A stretch of DNA of 64,000 nucleotides from NCBI GenBank assembly GCA_963745675.1, contig CAVUYM010000012.1, positions 248,001 through 312,000 of the forward strand, in the 5' to 3' direction. The stretch's first letter is position 1; the number at the start of each line of letters is the position of its first letter. Made by a program: the position numbers and the translations under genes. The notes beneath the pieces were generated by a model, which saw only the letters and a program-made list of their open reading frames with translations, was not told where the DNA came from and searched no databases. This stretch comes from JAUIIK01 sp963745675 (GTDB lineage: Bacteria; Chloroflexota; Chloroflexia; Thermomicrobiales; CFX8). Of the stretch, positions 27,402-37,244 are shown one piece after another.

Positions 27402-27774
27402 ATCCAGAGAATTCAAAGTAGCCTGGTAGCCGCCGGACGACTCTCCCCAATTCCATCTTCTTGACCACGTCAATCGATTCTATCTCGTCCCTAGTGATGG
27501 CTACGTCTCCAGAGACTCAGGGATTCCCCTCCCGTCGATCACCCTGCCACCGCGGACCAGAATATCGAAGGCTGCCATCTGTCCCTCTCGCTGTCTACTG
27601 TCGCATACCCTCGCGGGTGAATCGATTCGATCCTATGCGAGTTTGGACGCGTGTAGCCTGTTCAGTGGCGAACTCGTCGCCAGCATCGAGACCCAAGATG
27701 AGCTTCTCTAGATGCTCGAGGATGTGGCCTGGCGCTACTATGCGCCACGCGCCGGCGAATGATGTGCGTTTGGG
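27402..27774. other. Intergenic region, no feature seen
   Basis: 373 bp between the WYL regulator and the end of the giant surface protein gene. No frame with coding character, no repeat of the R1-R6 families and no convincing terminator hairpin. Confidence 0.5.
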
Positions 27775-30700
27775 CTACGGAACGGGCAAGGTCGGGGTTG
27801 CACAGGTTGCATTACCAAAGCCCGCGCCGTCTATCGTCACAGTTACGAGACCTCGCGTCGGTACATTCGTCGACGAGATATATGACTCGACAGTTGTATT
27901 TACCGCAACCGGATAGGGGCCGGACAACCCTTGCAGGTTGTAGATATTGCCGACACGTTGGCGCAGCTTGATGTCTTGATCGAACTGTCCTCCCGTCACC
28001 GTATTGCCAGCGAGATTGAGACAGACGGTGTGACCACTCCCCCCGGCACTACTGCCTGAGTTGATCTCTATCCCGTCATTCCCGAAACTCACGGGACTCT
28101 CAATGAGATTGTTCGTTACGGTGATATTCAAGACTCCGGTGTTGGTCCCACCGACGGTATTCCCGAGCGAAGCACGTCCATTGACACCGATGCTAGGCAG
28201 GTTCCGCATCTCATTGTCATCGATGAGTATCGTCAGCGTGGCCGTTCCGCCTTCGTTGGCGGCTTCAGCAATCGCGTCGACGCCGGTCCCATTCTGCGTG
28301 CCATTCATCGCGTCGTTGTTCTGGATACGACCGTCAATCGTTGATGCACCCCCGGCATAAGTGTTGATGAGTTGCGCGCCACCATCGCCGGTCAGGCGGT
28401 TGATGATGAGCGGATTGTTAGAGATGTCGAAGCGCAGTGTCGCGGTGCCGGAGGCGGACATATTCAACCCGATGTTGTTGTCTCTTACCGTCGTTCCGGT
28501 CACCGTGCACTCAACCGCACTGGTGTCGCCGGCATCGCATTGGATGCCGTCAGTTGCATTGTTGTCCAACGTGCTGTTGGTGAGGACGAGTTTCATGTTC
28601 GCGGTCAGCCGCCCCGAGAACGTGATCCCATCCCCTCCAGTCGTTGCTATCGGAGTATCCGAAAAGATCGAGTTAGCAATCTCGATGCGGTCGTGCTGCC
28701 CTCCAGCAGCATTCGTGCCCGATGAATTCTGGATGAAGAGATTGAAGTTGGAGGACGCCGTTATGGTCGAATTGGTGATGGTGTTCACCTGGCCATTAGC
28801 GACGGTGCCAAAGAGATTCCGTAGATGTACCCCGTGTTCGTCGGACGCATTTCCCGCGTTTTTCACCGTGCTATCGACGAGGTCGAAGTCCGTTACATTA
28901 TTGCCATTGATGCCCATCTCGTCTGATCCGTCAACGAGTATGTTCGTGAAATGAGCCCCAATGACGGACGCAGAAAGATAGCTCCGTTACATGCAAGGTT
29001 CGTGTTTCCGTCACACACCCCCGCACCACCGGCGTCGGTCTGACTGGCATTTATGAAATCCACATTGCTGAGGCTGAGATCCTGTGTCGAATTCGCTTCA
29101 ACTCCGCGAGTCGTGATGTTCTGAATTGTGCCGCCACTGGCATCCGTCGTCCCAACACCAGTCACTGTGAAGCCGCCTTGTGTGCCGGTTGTGGTGAGCA
29201 CAATACCTTTGGGCGCACCGTTGGCACTGACGCTGCTGGAAGGTAACGCCCTGGCTGCCGATGGTCACATCGGTGATGTTGACGGCTGTCCCCGTTCCAC
29301 TGTTGACCGTGTTGGTCACCGCTGTCGCCAGCACTTCGACTGTCCCGCTCGTTGTGGCGTTCAAGCCAACGCCGCTGGTCGTGTCGATGTCCAGCCCGCC
29401 GCTGAAGGTCACGCTGTGACTGCCATTCGTCGTCAGGTTCACAGCGGTGAAGGCGCCTGTATTCGCTGTCACACTGCCGCTGAAGAGCGTCGAACCACCG
29501 CTATTGCTGCTGACGTTGAGTCCTTCACAACTGCTGGTACAGGTCAGGGTGTTCGAGAAGGTGACCGTGCTGCTGGAACGTCCCGTCACCTCGACCACTT
29601 TCCCGGCCGTCGTCTTCGTGACCGTCGCAGCGATCGAGATCGCCGCCGTCCCGCCCTGGATGTCGACGCGCATTGCCGCCCGGGTCGTTCGTCGCGCCGA
29701 TACTGCCGCCGTTGACCGTGACCGCACTGGTGTTGTTCTGCACGTTGAGCCCGACACTGCCGATCGTATCCAGATCGATGCTGGAGAAGGTCACCGTCCC
29801 GTTACTCCCGGTCAGGTCGATCCCGTTGACCCCGGCATTGTCGATCGTCGTCGTGCCCTGGAAGTTGAAATCTACAGGACTGTTGGTAATCGCAATACCG
29901 TCGCCGCTTGGGTTGGTGATCGTCGTCGTACCCTGGACGTAGACGGGCGATGATCCCGTGACACCGTCAGGCTCATGCCTGGCCCGGTCGCGTTCGTCGA
30001 CGCGATACTTTCAAACTCGGCCAACAACGTCCCCGTTGTGAGATCCAGGGCCTGCCCCGTTCCCATGATTGTGACCTCGCCGACGAGGACATGAATCAAA
30101 ATTGCTGCCCCGAGATTCCTGCTCCGGTACCTGTGTCGCCGATGGTCAGTCCAAGCATTCCGTTGAACGTTCCGAGTGTCACCGCGTCCACATCGCTCGT
30201 CGTGATTTGCGGGTTCGTGCCGTTGGTAGCCGGCAAACTCGGACTATCGGCCGGTGGCGTCAACCCGGTGATCGTGCTCAGGTTTGCGGCCGCTCCCTCG
30301 CCGATAAAGAGCTGGCTAGCAAGCAGGGTCAGACCACCGGTGTAGGCGCCGCTGGCCAGAAAGATGCTGTCGTCAGGATCGTCCGCCGCTGTCGGGATCG
30401 AAACAGCCTGTCCCGACGAGACAATTGAAGGGATCCGACAAGCGGCCATCGCCGCCTGCTGTCGGATCTTGATGTCGATGAACCAGAGCATCCCGCTCAC
30501 CGTCAGGCTGACCGTGCCCGTCTGCGGGTCGTTGAAGCCGTTGTCGACGTGTAGGTCGAAGCTGTCATTGCCCTCGAAGCCGGGGAAGGGGTCGTAGCTG
30601 AAGGTGCCGTCGGTGTTGAGCGTCACATCGCCGCCCTGTGCGCTGGTCAGATTCGTCGTCGTGAAACTGATCAGGTCGCCACTGTCGTTGTCGAGCACAT

Positions 30701-32633
30701 TGAAGAGACTGCTCGTTGACGTGTCGATGCTGACATTGCCGAGCACGGTCGGGCTGTAGCTGTCATCCAGCGCACTCGGCCTGACGCCCACGGCAATCGT
30801 CACCGTCGCGTCACTGCTGCCAGCGTCGTTGGTCAGGCGGTAGGCGAAGCTGTATTCGCCGGTGAAATTGGTTGGCGGCGTGAAGCTGAAGCTGCCGTCG
30901 GCATTGACCGTCAGACTGCCGTCAGGGTAGTCCACCAGCGGACTGACCGTCGTCCCTGCCGGGTTGGTCGTCACCGGGCCACCGAGCGCGCCACCACCAA
31001 AGCTGACAATCTCCCCCTCGGGGAAGCCCAGGTCGTCGTTGGAGAGCAGGTTGTCGTCGCCTGCGGTGACGGTCGAATCGAGGGTCGTGTTGAGCGCGGT
31101 ATGGAAAAGATCGCCCGGCGCCGAGTCACTGGCGGGACCATCGTCGACTGCCGCCGGCGGTCCCTGGATCTCGATGGTCACCGTGGCATCGTCGGAGCCT
31201 GCAGGGTTTTCCAGATGGTAGACGAAGGTGAAACTGCCCGTCTGGTCCGGGCTGGCCAGGGTGAAGGAGCCATCGGCGTTGACCGTCAGCGTGCCACCGG
31301 CAAAGGCCACCGTCGTTCCTGCCGGATTGGTGGCCACCGTGCCCGGCGCATCTCCTCCACCGAAACTGTCGATGCCGGTCGAAGGGAAGCCGGTGTCGTC
31401 GTTGTCGAGGAGATCGTCAAGGTCGCTGGTCAACACCGTCAGGGTCGTGCCGACGGTCATCGTGTAGGGCCCATCGTCAACGGCGTCGGGTGGACGCTGG
31501 ACATCGATCGTGACTGTCGCCTCGCTCGAGCCAGCCGCATTGGTGATGCGGTACTGGAACGTGTAGTGGCCGCCGTCTGCAGGAGTTGTCAGGGTGAAAG
31601 AGCCGTCGGCAGCGACGGTCAACTGGCCGCCGGCCAATCCCACCGACGTCACACCGTCGGCCGGGTTTGTCGAGGCGTCACCGGCGAGTGAGCCGCCGCC
31701 GAAGCTGACGATGGTCGCCTCGGGATGGCCCAGGGTGTCGTTGTCGAGCAGGTCGTCGAGGTCGGCCGTCGTGCGACTCAAGGTCGCACCGGGCAGGGTG
31801 CTGTAGCTGTCATCGTTGGCGGTCGGGGCTTGTTGTACCTGGATCGTGACGGTGGCACTGTCGCTTCCGGCTACATTGCTCAGCAGATAGTCGAAGCTGT
31901 AGTCGCCGGCCGCTCGTCGGATTGACCAGACTGAAGCTGCCGTCGGCGTTGACTGTCAGATTACCGCCAGCCAGTCCTCCGACCAGTGTCGTGCCAGCTG
32001 CGTTGTCGGTCACCGCGCCACCCAGACTGCCGTCGCCGAAGCTGGTGAGCGTCGCCGCCAGGCAGTCCCAGATCGTCATTGGTCAGCAGACCGGGTGCCG
32101 TCTCATTCAGGTCGCTGTTGACGAGGGTCGTGTAGAGCCCATCGTCGACGGCGTCGGGAGCGATCTCGCCGACGACGAGGATCTGGATGGACGCGCCGAC
32201 GCAGGTGTTGCTGGCGCTGTAGCGCAGCTGGTGGGTGTAGGGGCTCATGCAGAAGGGCACGATGCCGGCGTCGGGCAGGATGATCGGCAGGAAGCGGGGC
32301 GGCGTGACCGGTGCGTAGATGACGGCGCCGGTGTAGGGGTTGACCGCCAGATTGAAGGGGAAGCTGTCGGGAATGAGCAAGGTGAAACTGTTGGCGGGAC
32401 AGGTCGTGGAGGTGACCGGGTTGGGCACGGAGACGGCGCTGGTGTAGAAGTTGACGCATAGACGCGTTGAGCTCGATACCGGCCGGTTCGGCTTCGACAG
32501 ATTCTGGCTGATTCGCGGTGAAGAGCCCTGCCGAGAAAATGAGTGCCATGATCAACACCATAGGCCGGACGAGTATCGATGGTCGCGTCACGTATTTAGT
32601 CCCCACATGCGTTTCTTTTGAAGTTCCCGTCAC
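27775..32633 (-). CDS. Giant secreted protein: YTG modules, five Ig-like repeats, beta-helix; many frameshifts
   Basis: About 1,620 residues when reassembled. Start uncertain (GTG at 32633; the signal peptide VLIMALIFSAGLFTANQ follows about 25 residues in). Order: three Cys/YTG segments (FYTSAVS, NPYTGAVIY, CMSPYTHQLRYSASNTC); five cadherin-like or VCBS-type repeats of 95-110 residues marked by AVDDGPY...LDNDD...VNADGSFT...VTI; a spacer with FIGEGAAANLSTITG; then a right-handed beta-helix of about 700 residues (NSTLDNNATDGIQ, ISNNPL). No LPXTG or C-terminal anchor is seen. Frame changes are near 32470, 32060, 31920, 30100, 29930, 29780, 29680, 29200 and 28920. Likely an adhesin-like surface or matrix protein. 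Confidence 0.8.
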
Positions 32634-32686
32634 ATTCTACAGGAGGGCGCACTGAGTCCTCACACTATTCGCACAGTTGCAACCGT

Positions 32687-32728
32687 GAATAGCCGTAGGA
32701 TCTGCTTTGAGAGCTCCTACGGCTATTC
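32687..32728 (-). terminator. Strong hairpin after the DUF1330 gene
   Basis: Perfect 14-bp stem GAATAGCCGTAGGA/TCCTACGGCTATTC with a 14-nt loop, 16 bp downstream of the DUF1330 stop and just upstream of the giant gene. It separates the two same-strand genes. Confidence 0.75.
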
Positions 32729-32743
32729 TTTGGGAGCAGGTCA

Positions 32744-33034
32744 CTAGATGCCGGATACTCCAACGATCCGCAGCGTGGCGCTACGGTCGCGGAGTGGGAT
32801 GATCTCGCGATACTCGTCAGAGTCGTACCACTCTCGAATACCTTCATGGTGGTCGAATTCAAAGATCAGAACTCGCCCAGGTTGCCAGTCTCCGGCCAGG
32901 ACATCGATCTGCTCGCCCATAGCAATCAACTTCGCCCCATGCTTCGCTAGCATCGGCCCAACCTTGGCGCGGTACTCGCCAAATCCTTCTGGATCGCTCA
33001 CCTCGATAATCTCAACGATCATGTATGCAGCCAT
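32744..33034 (-). CDS. DUF1330 protein
   Basis: 96 residues with GAAGGG upstream. The sequence follows the DUF1330 ferredoxin-like fold pattern: AYMIVEIIEVSDPEGFGEYRAKV, GAKLIAMG, then the family core PGRVLIFEFDHHEGIREWYDSDEYREIIPLR. Soluble, probably a dimer. Reaction unknown. A strong hairpin terminates it. Confidence 0.9.
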   Translation of the reverse strand: MAAYMIVEIIEVSDPEGFGEYRAKVGPMLAKHGAKLIAMGEQIDVLAGDWQPGRVLIFEFDHHEGIREWYDSDEYREIIPLRDRSATLRIVGVSGI

Positions 33035-33062
33035 TGATGCATCCCTTCGATTCCTGTTCCGG

Positions 33063-33171
33063 CTAGCTCACTCTCAGATGATCTTTCATCCAACCAAGGG
33101 TTTGCCCGAGCAAATCCTCTCGATGCGGTAGAGATCCCAAGCGGCGGAAGCCGTGGGAGCAGCTTGGGGTA
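33063..33171 (-). pseudogene. 3'-end remnant of an S9 peptidase gene (copy 3)
   Basis: Reads HGFRRLGSLPHREDLLGQTL then GWMKDHLRVS and stop, equal in meaning to the last 30 residues of the intact S9 gene at 37245 (GFRRMGPPPHREDLLGRTL...GWMKGHLM). About 80% identical in DNA. It begins 15 bp after the stop of the metalloprotease gene. Nothing of the rest of an S9 gene is present. Confidence 0.8.
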
Positions 33172-33186
33172 CTTCTTGTCTCCCGC

Positions 33187-36070
33187 TTAGCGGCGCCATT
33201 CCTCGACGAATATATAGTAGGCGGAATCATTGCGGTTCGCATACGCTGAAAAGGCGATGATCGAGCCGTCGGACGAGAGCCCTATCGTGCCGGTGTCGAT
33301 GTTTGTCTGGCTGCCGTCAGATGCGCCGCTCACCCTCGTAGTTGATTGCGACTTGCCGGTCATGGATGAAGAAGTCGCGGACACCGTTTGTATCGCCAGG
33401 AACGAGTGTGGTGGCATCTGACGCGAATGCGACGTATCTTCCGTCTGCGCTGAGTGCGGGGAACAAGCTCGCGAAATCACCTTGACGACCATCGCTGGCG
33501 ACACTGACAAGCTCGGTCATGCCGGTCTCCCGGTCATGCACGAAGACATCCCATGTCTGGTTCGTGTCGCCAGGAACGAGGTTGTCTGCAATCGACATGA
33601 ATGCGACGGTCCGTCCATCAGCGCTGATTGCCGGATACATCGATGTAGCGTTCCCCTCACTGCCCGAGTTCGAAACACTTATCCGCTCAGTCGCACCACT
33701 TTCACGATCAGTGGCAAATACGTCCCACCGTCCGTTGGTATCACCATCGACGAGGTTGCTTGCTCTGGACTGGAAAACGACATAGCGCCCGTCCGCACTT
33801 ATCGCCGGACTCGTTGATTCTCCATTCGCCGCGCCGTTGAGCAGCTCCATATGATCGGATTCGCGATCGTAGACAAACACGTCAGCGCCATCAAATTCCT
33901 GACCGCTTACGAGACTGTCTGAATCCGACACGAACGCAATATAGCGACCGTCCTCGCTGATCGTGGGTTGGTAGCTTGGGTCTGACAGGCCGTTGCCGGC
34001 CTCATCCCGACTGACCCGCGTCGTCGCGCCAGTCTGCCGGTCGTGAAGAAAGACATCCCAGACGCCGTTCGTGTCATCGGCAACGAGGTTTGTAGCCATC
34101 GACTGAAAGACGACGTAGCGTCCGTCGCCACTCATGACCGGCGAGAAGCTGTTGCCTCCGACTGCCTCCGTGCCGTCAGTCGCCACGCTCACCCGTTCAA
34201 TAGCTCCAGTCTGGCGATCGTAGACAAAGATGTCGGCCTGGTCGTTCGTATCCCCGGGCACCAGATCAGGGGCAAAGGAATGGTAGGCCACGTAGCGTCC
34301 ATCGGCGCTCAGTGAGGGAGCGTAGCTATTGCAGCTGGTCGACGAGGGATTGCCGATAACGCCCATCAACCCGGAGCCTCCGGCGGAGTCACCAGTTGAG
34401 CGGTCAACCCGCGCCGTAGCGAATGCTGCGGCTTCACGGCTCAGCGGCCAACCGAGATCCTGCAGCATCGCAATCGTAATCGGTCCGAATGCTTGATTGC
34501 CTCCAGCCGTGAAGGGCGTCATTATGGCGTCCGGGTCACCATCAGGGAAAGCCCATTCATCTACGTGCGCTATGCTCGACCCTTGAGCCCAGGAGGTGGG
34601 AGCGTAGACGGCTACGGGCCTGTTTCCATTCGCCGCCAAAACATGCGGGCCACCAAAGAAGAGATCGTTGCTCTGGAGTTCATTTGCGAGCGCAATGCTA
34701 CTGCCTTGATATTTGTCAATGAGTCGCTCGCCGCAGCCATTGAAGACGAAGGTATCCCAAATCGTCGGGTTCGAGTAACTTGCTTGACCTTCGAGATTAA
34801 GAGAGCCTCCCAATTTGAAACTCTGGACTCCGATGAGACCGTGACCGATCTCGTGCACTGCTATGCGAATGAAGTTCGCATAGGTACCGCTCGGTTGATC
34901 CTCAACGCCAAAATACCATTGGAAAGGGTCTTCTAGCTCGCTGTTGAACGAGATACGAATGTCCGGACGTTGCGGAAGCTGGTCCTCTCCAGTAAGTGCG
35001 TTGGCGAGGGCGATCGGATAGTACGCGCCCGATACCGGCATACCATCGAAAGAATTGATCGCCTTTTCTGGCCTACCGACACCAGCGAATCCGGCCCTCG
35101 CAGATGAGAATGGCTCCCAACGGGCCACAACTTCTATCGGCACCGTCGAACTGATATATGACGACCAGAAGTCGAGTGCATATTCAAAGGCGCTGCGAGC
35201 CTCGGCGGGAAATTCGTCGTTGTAGGTAACACTGAAGACAGCGCGCGCTCCCGGCGGTGCGGTCTCATCGCCATAGCGCCAGCGATGGTAATGCTGGCCA
35301 ACGTTACCGGCCTCGACCTGCCAGCCGGGAGCGTTGTCCGGGGTGTAGGTCAGGCAGCGGCGCTCGAAGCACTGCAACAACACATCCTTGTAGACGCCGC
35401 CGACCTTTACGTTCGCCCAGTATGGCTCGGTGATCGGTCGGCCGGTCGCGAAGTAGCGGTTCTCGAAGAGTGCCGAAGTAGTGTACTGGCCATCCTGATA
35501 GACGATCCCCTCGCTCCCCATGAAGTCCCAGAACGGTTCAGCAATGCCATGATTCGTCACGTCATCAATGACTGCGATCGGGACCGAAAGCTCGGTAAGC
35601 GACTCGTCAACGGTCACCGTTCCATCACGACTCACCCGCAAAACAACCATGCCCCCAACGTCGACACCAGTCGCGTCAACGAGCTCAGTAAAACTGGCAT
35701 ACGTTGGGCCAGTGGGGTCGTCGGCATCACCGGCAACGTTCACCTGTGCCGGCGACCGATTCTCGAATTGATTGTCGCCTAGCTGCAGCCGGCCGCTGAT
35801 CAGTTCGGTGACGAGAAGACCGCTCGTGACATCCCAGGGAGGGGAAGTCGCCTGCCAGCTGTTGTCTTCCATTCGGGCTTTGTCGAAGTACTGGACCGTG
35901 CGCGTGGTGCCAGGTGCTTCAGCATAGGGTTCGGAAAGTCCCCCGGTGAACGCTTCCGGCCCCCACATCCAGGTGCGGCTGGCTTGTCCGTTAAGAACCG
36001 GCAGGTCCGTTCGCGACCAGGAACGTTCGAATCCCGAGGTCGCCGGCGTTTCGGCAGTCGCGACCGGCAT
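33187..36070 (-). CDS. Secreted metalloprotease-like protein with TolB-type beta-propeller
   Basis: About 960 residues. A signal peptide (FLAGILVVLMALAQ) lies just upstream in another frame near 36080, so the true start is about 60-70 bp further right; no ATG is present there. Residues 10-265 repeat the module of the gene at 1-1541 (VQYFDKARME ... FERRCLTYTP ... GNVGQHYHRWRY). Then comes a zinc-protease-like domain with VHEIGHGL (HExxH) near residue 415 and IMTPFTAGG...AMLQDLGWPL. The C-terminal 370 residues hold six PD40/TolB-like blades (SADGRYVAF...LVPGDTN...DVFVHDRETG). The frame shifts near 33335, after IHDRQ, and the last blade ends FVEEWRR. Extracellular; substrate unknown. Confidence 0.8.
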
Positions 36071-36231
36071 ATTGAGCGAGAGCCATCAGGACAACGAGAA
36101 TGCCTGCTAAGAAATGTGATCGATCGATGAGGTCGAGTTTCCTTTACGGCTTGCGCCAGGACGCAGTGAGAAACTAGGACGGGTCAAAAGTTCTGTCAAG
36201 ATCACTGTCAATCCACACTCCAAGAGTACAG

Positions 36232-36258
36232 GGGCCACCCAACAACCGTGGGTGGCCC
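36232..36258 (-). terminator. Hairpin downstream of the small accessory operon
   Basis: Perfect 10-bp stem GGGCCACCCA/TGGGTGGCCC with a 7-nt loop, placed after the S9 remnant that follows the acidic small gene. No T-run. Confidence 0.6.
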
Positions 36259-36292
36259 GGAGCATTCGAGCAACTGCGTCAAGCGCGAGACG

Positions 36293-36380
36293 CTACATCA
36301 AGTGGCCCTTCATCCAGCCGAGCGTCCGACCCAAGCAGATCCTCGCGATGCGGCGGCGGGCCTATGCGTCGGAAGCCGTG
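36293..36380 (-). pseudogene. 3'-end remnant of an S9 peptidase gene (copy 2)
   Basis: About 91% identical to the last 88 bp of the intact S9 gene, including the stop codon. Reads HGFRRIGPPPHREDLLG, one extra base, then RTLGWMKGHLM and stop. Nearly all differences from the intact copy are silent third-position changes. Homology starts abruptly at the catalytic His codon. Confidence 0.85.
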
Positions 36381-36426
36381 AATCTGAAGTCGGTAAGGTC
36401 GAAGCATGGCCGATTGCGTCATGTGA

Positions 36427-36723
36427 CTAATCGTCCCTGCCCTGAATCAATTGTTGCAATTGTTCGTTCTGCCTCAAGAAATGGCGCTTAAGCGCCTGAT
36501 GGCGCGCTTCCTGCACCGTTGATAGCTCGTTGCGATCTGCGAGATCGTCGAGTTTTGCGAGCTTGTCCTGCTTGAGCGGCCATTCCGCCCAGACATCAAT
36601 GCGCTCGTGCCGTGCAAGTGCTTCCCAGCAAGCGAGCGTCTCATCGAGGTCTTCCAGGCTATTGCTGAGATAGTCGAGAATCCAGTCTGCGTCGGTAGCG
36701 ATTGTGTTATTCACGTCAGCCAT
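36427..36723 (-). CDS. Small acidic helical protein, candidate antitoxin
   Basis: 98 residues, rich in Asp, Glu and Leu and almost certainly all-helical (WILDYLSNSLEDLDETLACW, KQDKLAKLDDLADRNELS, RHFLRQNEQLQQL). Its start overlaps the upstream 174-residue gene by 13 bp, and GAGAT lies upstream. I recognise no family. Coupling to an upstream gene, small size and acidity fit an antitoxin or immunity protein. Base composition is AT-richer than the flanking S9 gene. Confidence 0.6.
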   Translation of the reverse strand: MADVNNTIATDADWILDYLSNSLEDLDETLACWEALARHERIDVWAEWPLKQDKLAKLDDLADRNELSTVQEARHQALKRHFLRQNEQLQQLIQGRDD

Positions 36724-37235
36724 CGAGCATCTCCTGAAAGGCGTAGTGCGGCTAGCGATGAGATCATATAGGCGGTGACAATGATAGCGCTGTCGGCCGA
36801 GTAGAGGCTGAACAGTAGCCGTTCTGTCCGGCTACCCCGGCGATAGGAGGGAACAATCGATTCTGTTTCCACAATTGTCGCAGCGAATGATCCTCCCCAG
36901 TTTCGAAATACTACCAGTCGTGCGTGTTTGGCCCGAATCGCCGATCGAACATCTTGCAGAAACTCGTCAGCGGTCGTTTCGCGCGTCCACTGTTCATCTT
37001 CGTAGACTCGCTTGATCAGATGAAGCGACAAGGCGTCTGCTCTTCCTTCGAGGAGACGCCCTCGCAAGTGACCGCGTAGCCTTCGCGGAGCCCGCTGCAT
37101 CTGATTGTTGAAAGGCGCCGTTGCCATACGCTCGACAATCATCTCGATATCGGCATGCGAAGGCTGTAAGTCCGCCACTTCAATGAAGCGGCGGATCAGT
37201 TCGTCCGCAGGGTGCGTGTTCGGACCCGTCGACAA
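36711..37235 (-). CDS. 174-residue protein of unknown family, candidate toxin
   Basis: Starts at a TTG 9 bp after the S9 stop codon; the ribosome site is weak. The basic N-terminal half (NNQMQRAPRRLRGHLRGRLL) is followed by an alpha/beta C-terminal half with LVVFRNWGGSFAATIVE and ERLLFSLYSADSAIIVTAYM. The last motif, a strand pattern ending VTAY, is reminiscent of small RNase toxins of the BECR/RelE-like fold, but that is a visual likeness only. With the overlapping acidic gene it has a toxin-antitoxin layout. It lies between the intact S9 gene and the S9 3'-end copy 2. Confidence 0.55.
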   Translation of the reverse strand: MSTGPNTHPADELIRRFIEVADLQPSHADIEMIVERMATAPFNNQMQRAPRRLRGHLRGRLLEGRADALSLHLIKRVYEDEQWTRETTADEFLQDVRSAIRAKHARLVVFRNWGGSFAATIVETESIVPSYRRGSRTERLLFSLYSADSAIIVTAYMISSLAALRLSGDARWLT

Positions 37236-37244
37236 CGTTCGAAC

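Larger units (their letters stand above)
36071..36426. other. Gap holding promoter region, hairpin and S9 remnant
   Basis: 356 bp upstream of the metalloprotease. It holds the displaced signal-peptide coding stretch (36075-36135), a GC-rich hairpin (36232-36258) and the second S9 3'-end copy (36293-36380). No complete gene. Confidence 0.6.

Noticed and set aside
27775..32633. Tandem DNA repeats as a CRISPR array or satellite
   Set aside because: The periodicity is that of Ig-like and beta-helix protein repeats; units of about 300 bp are diverged and there are no spacers of constant length.
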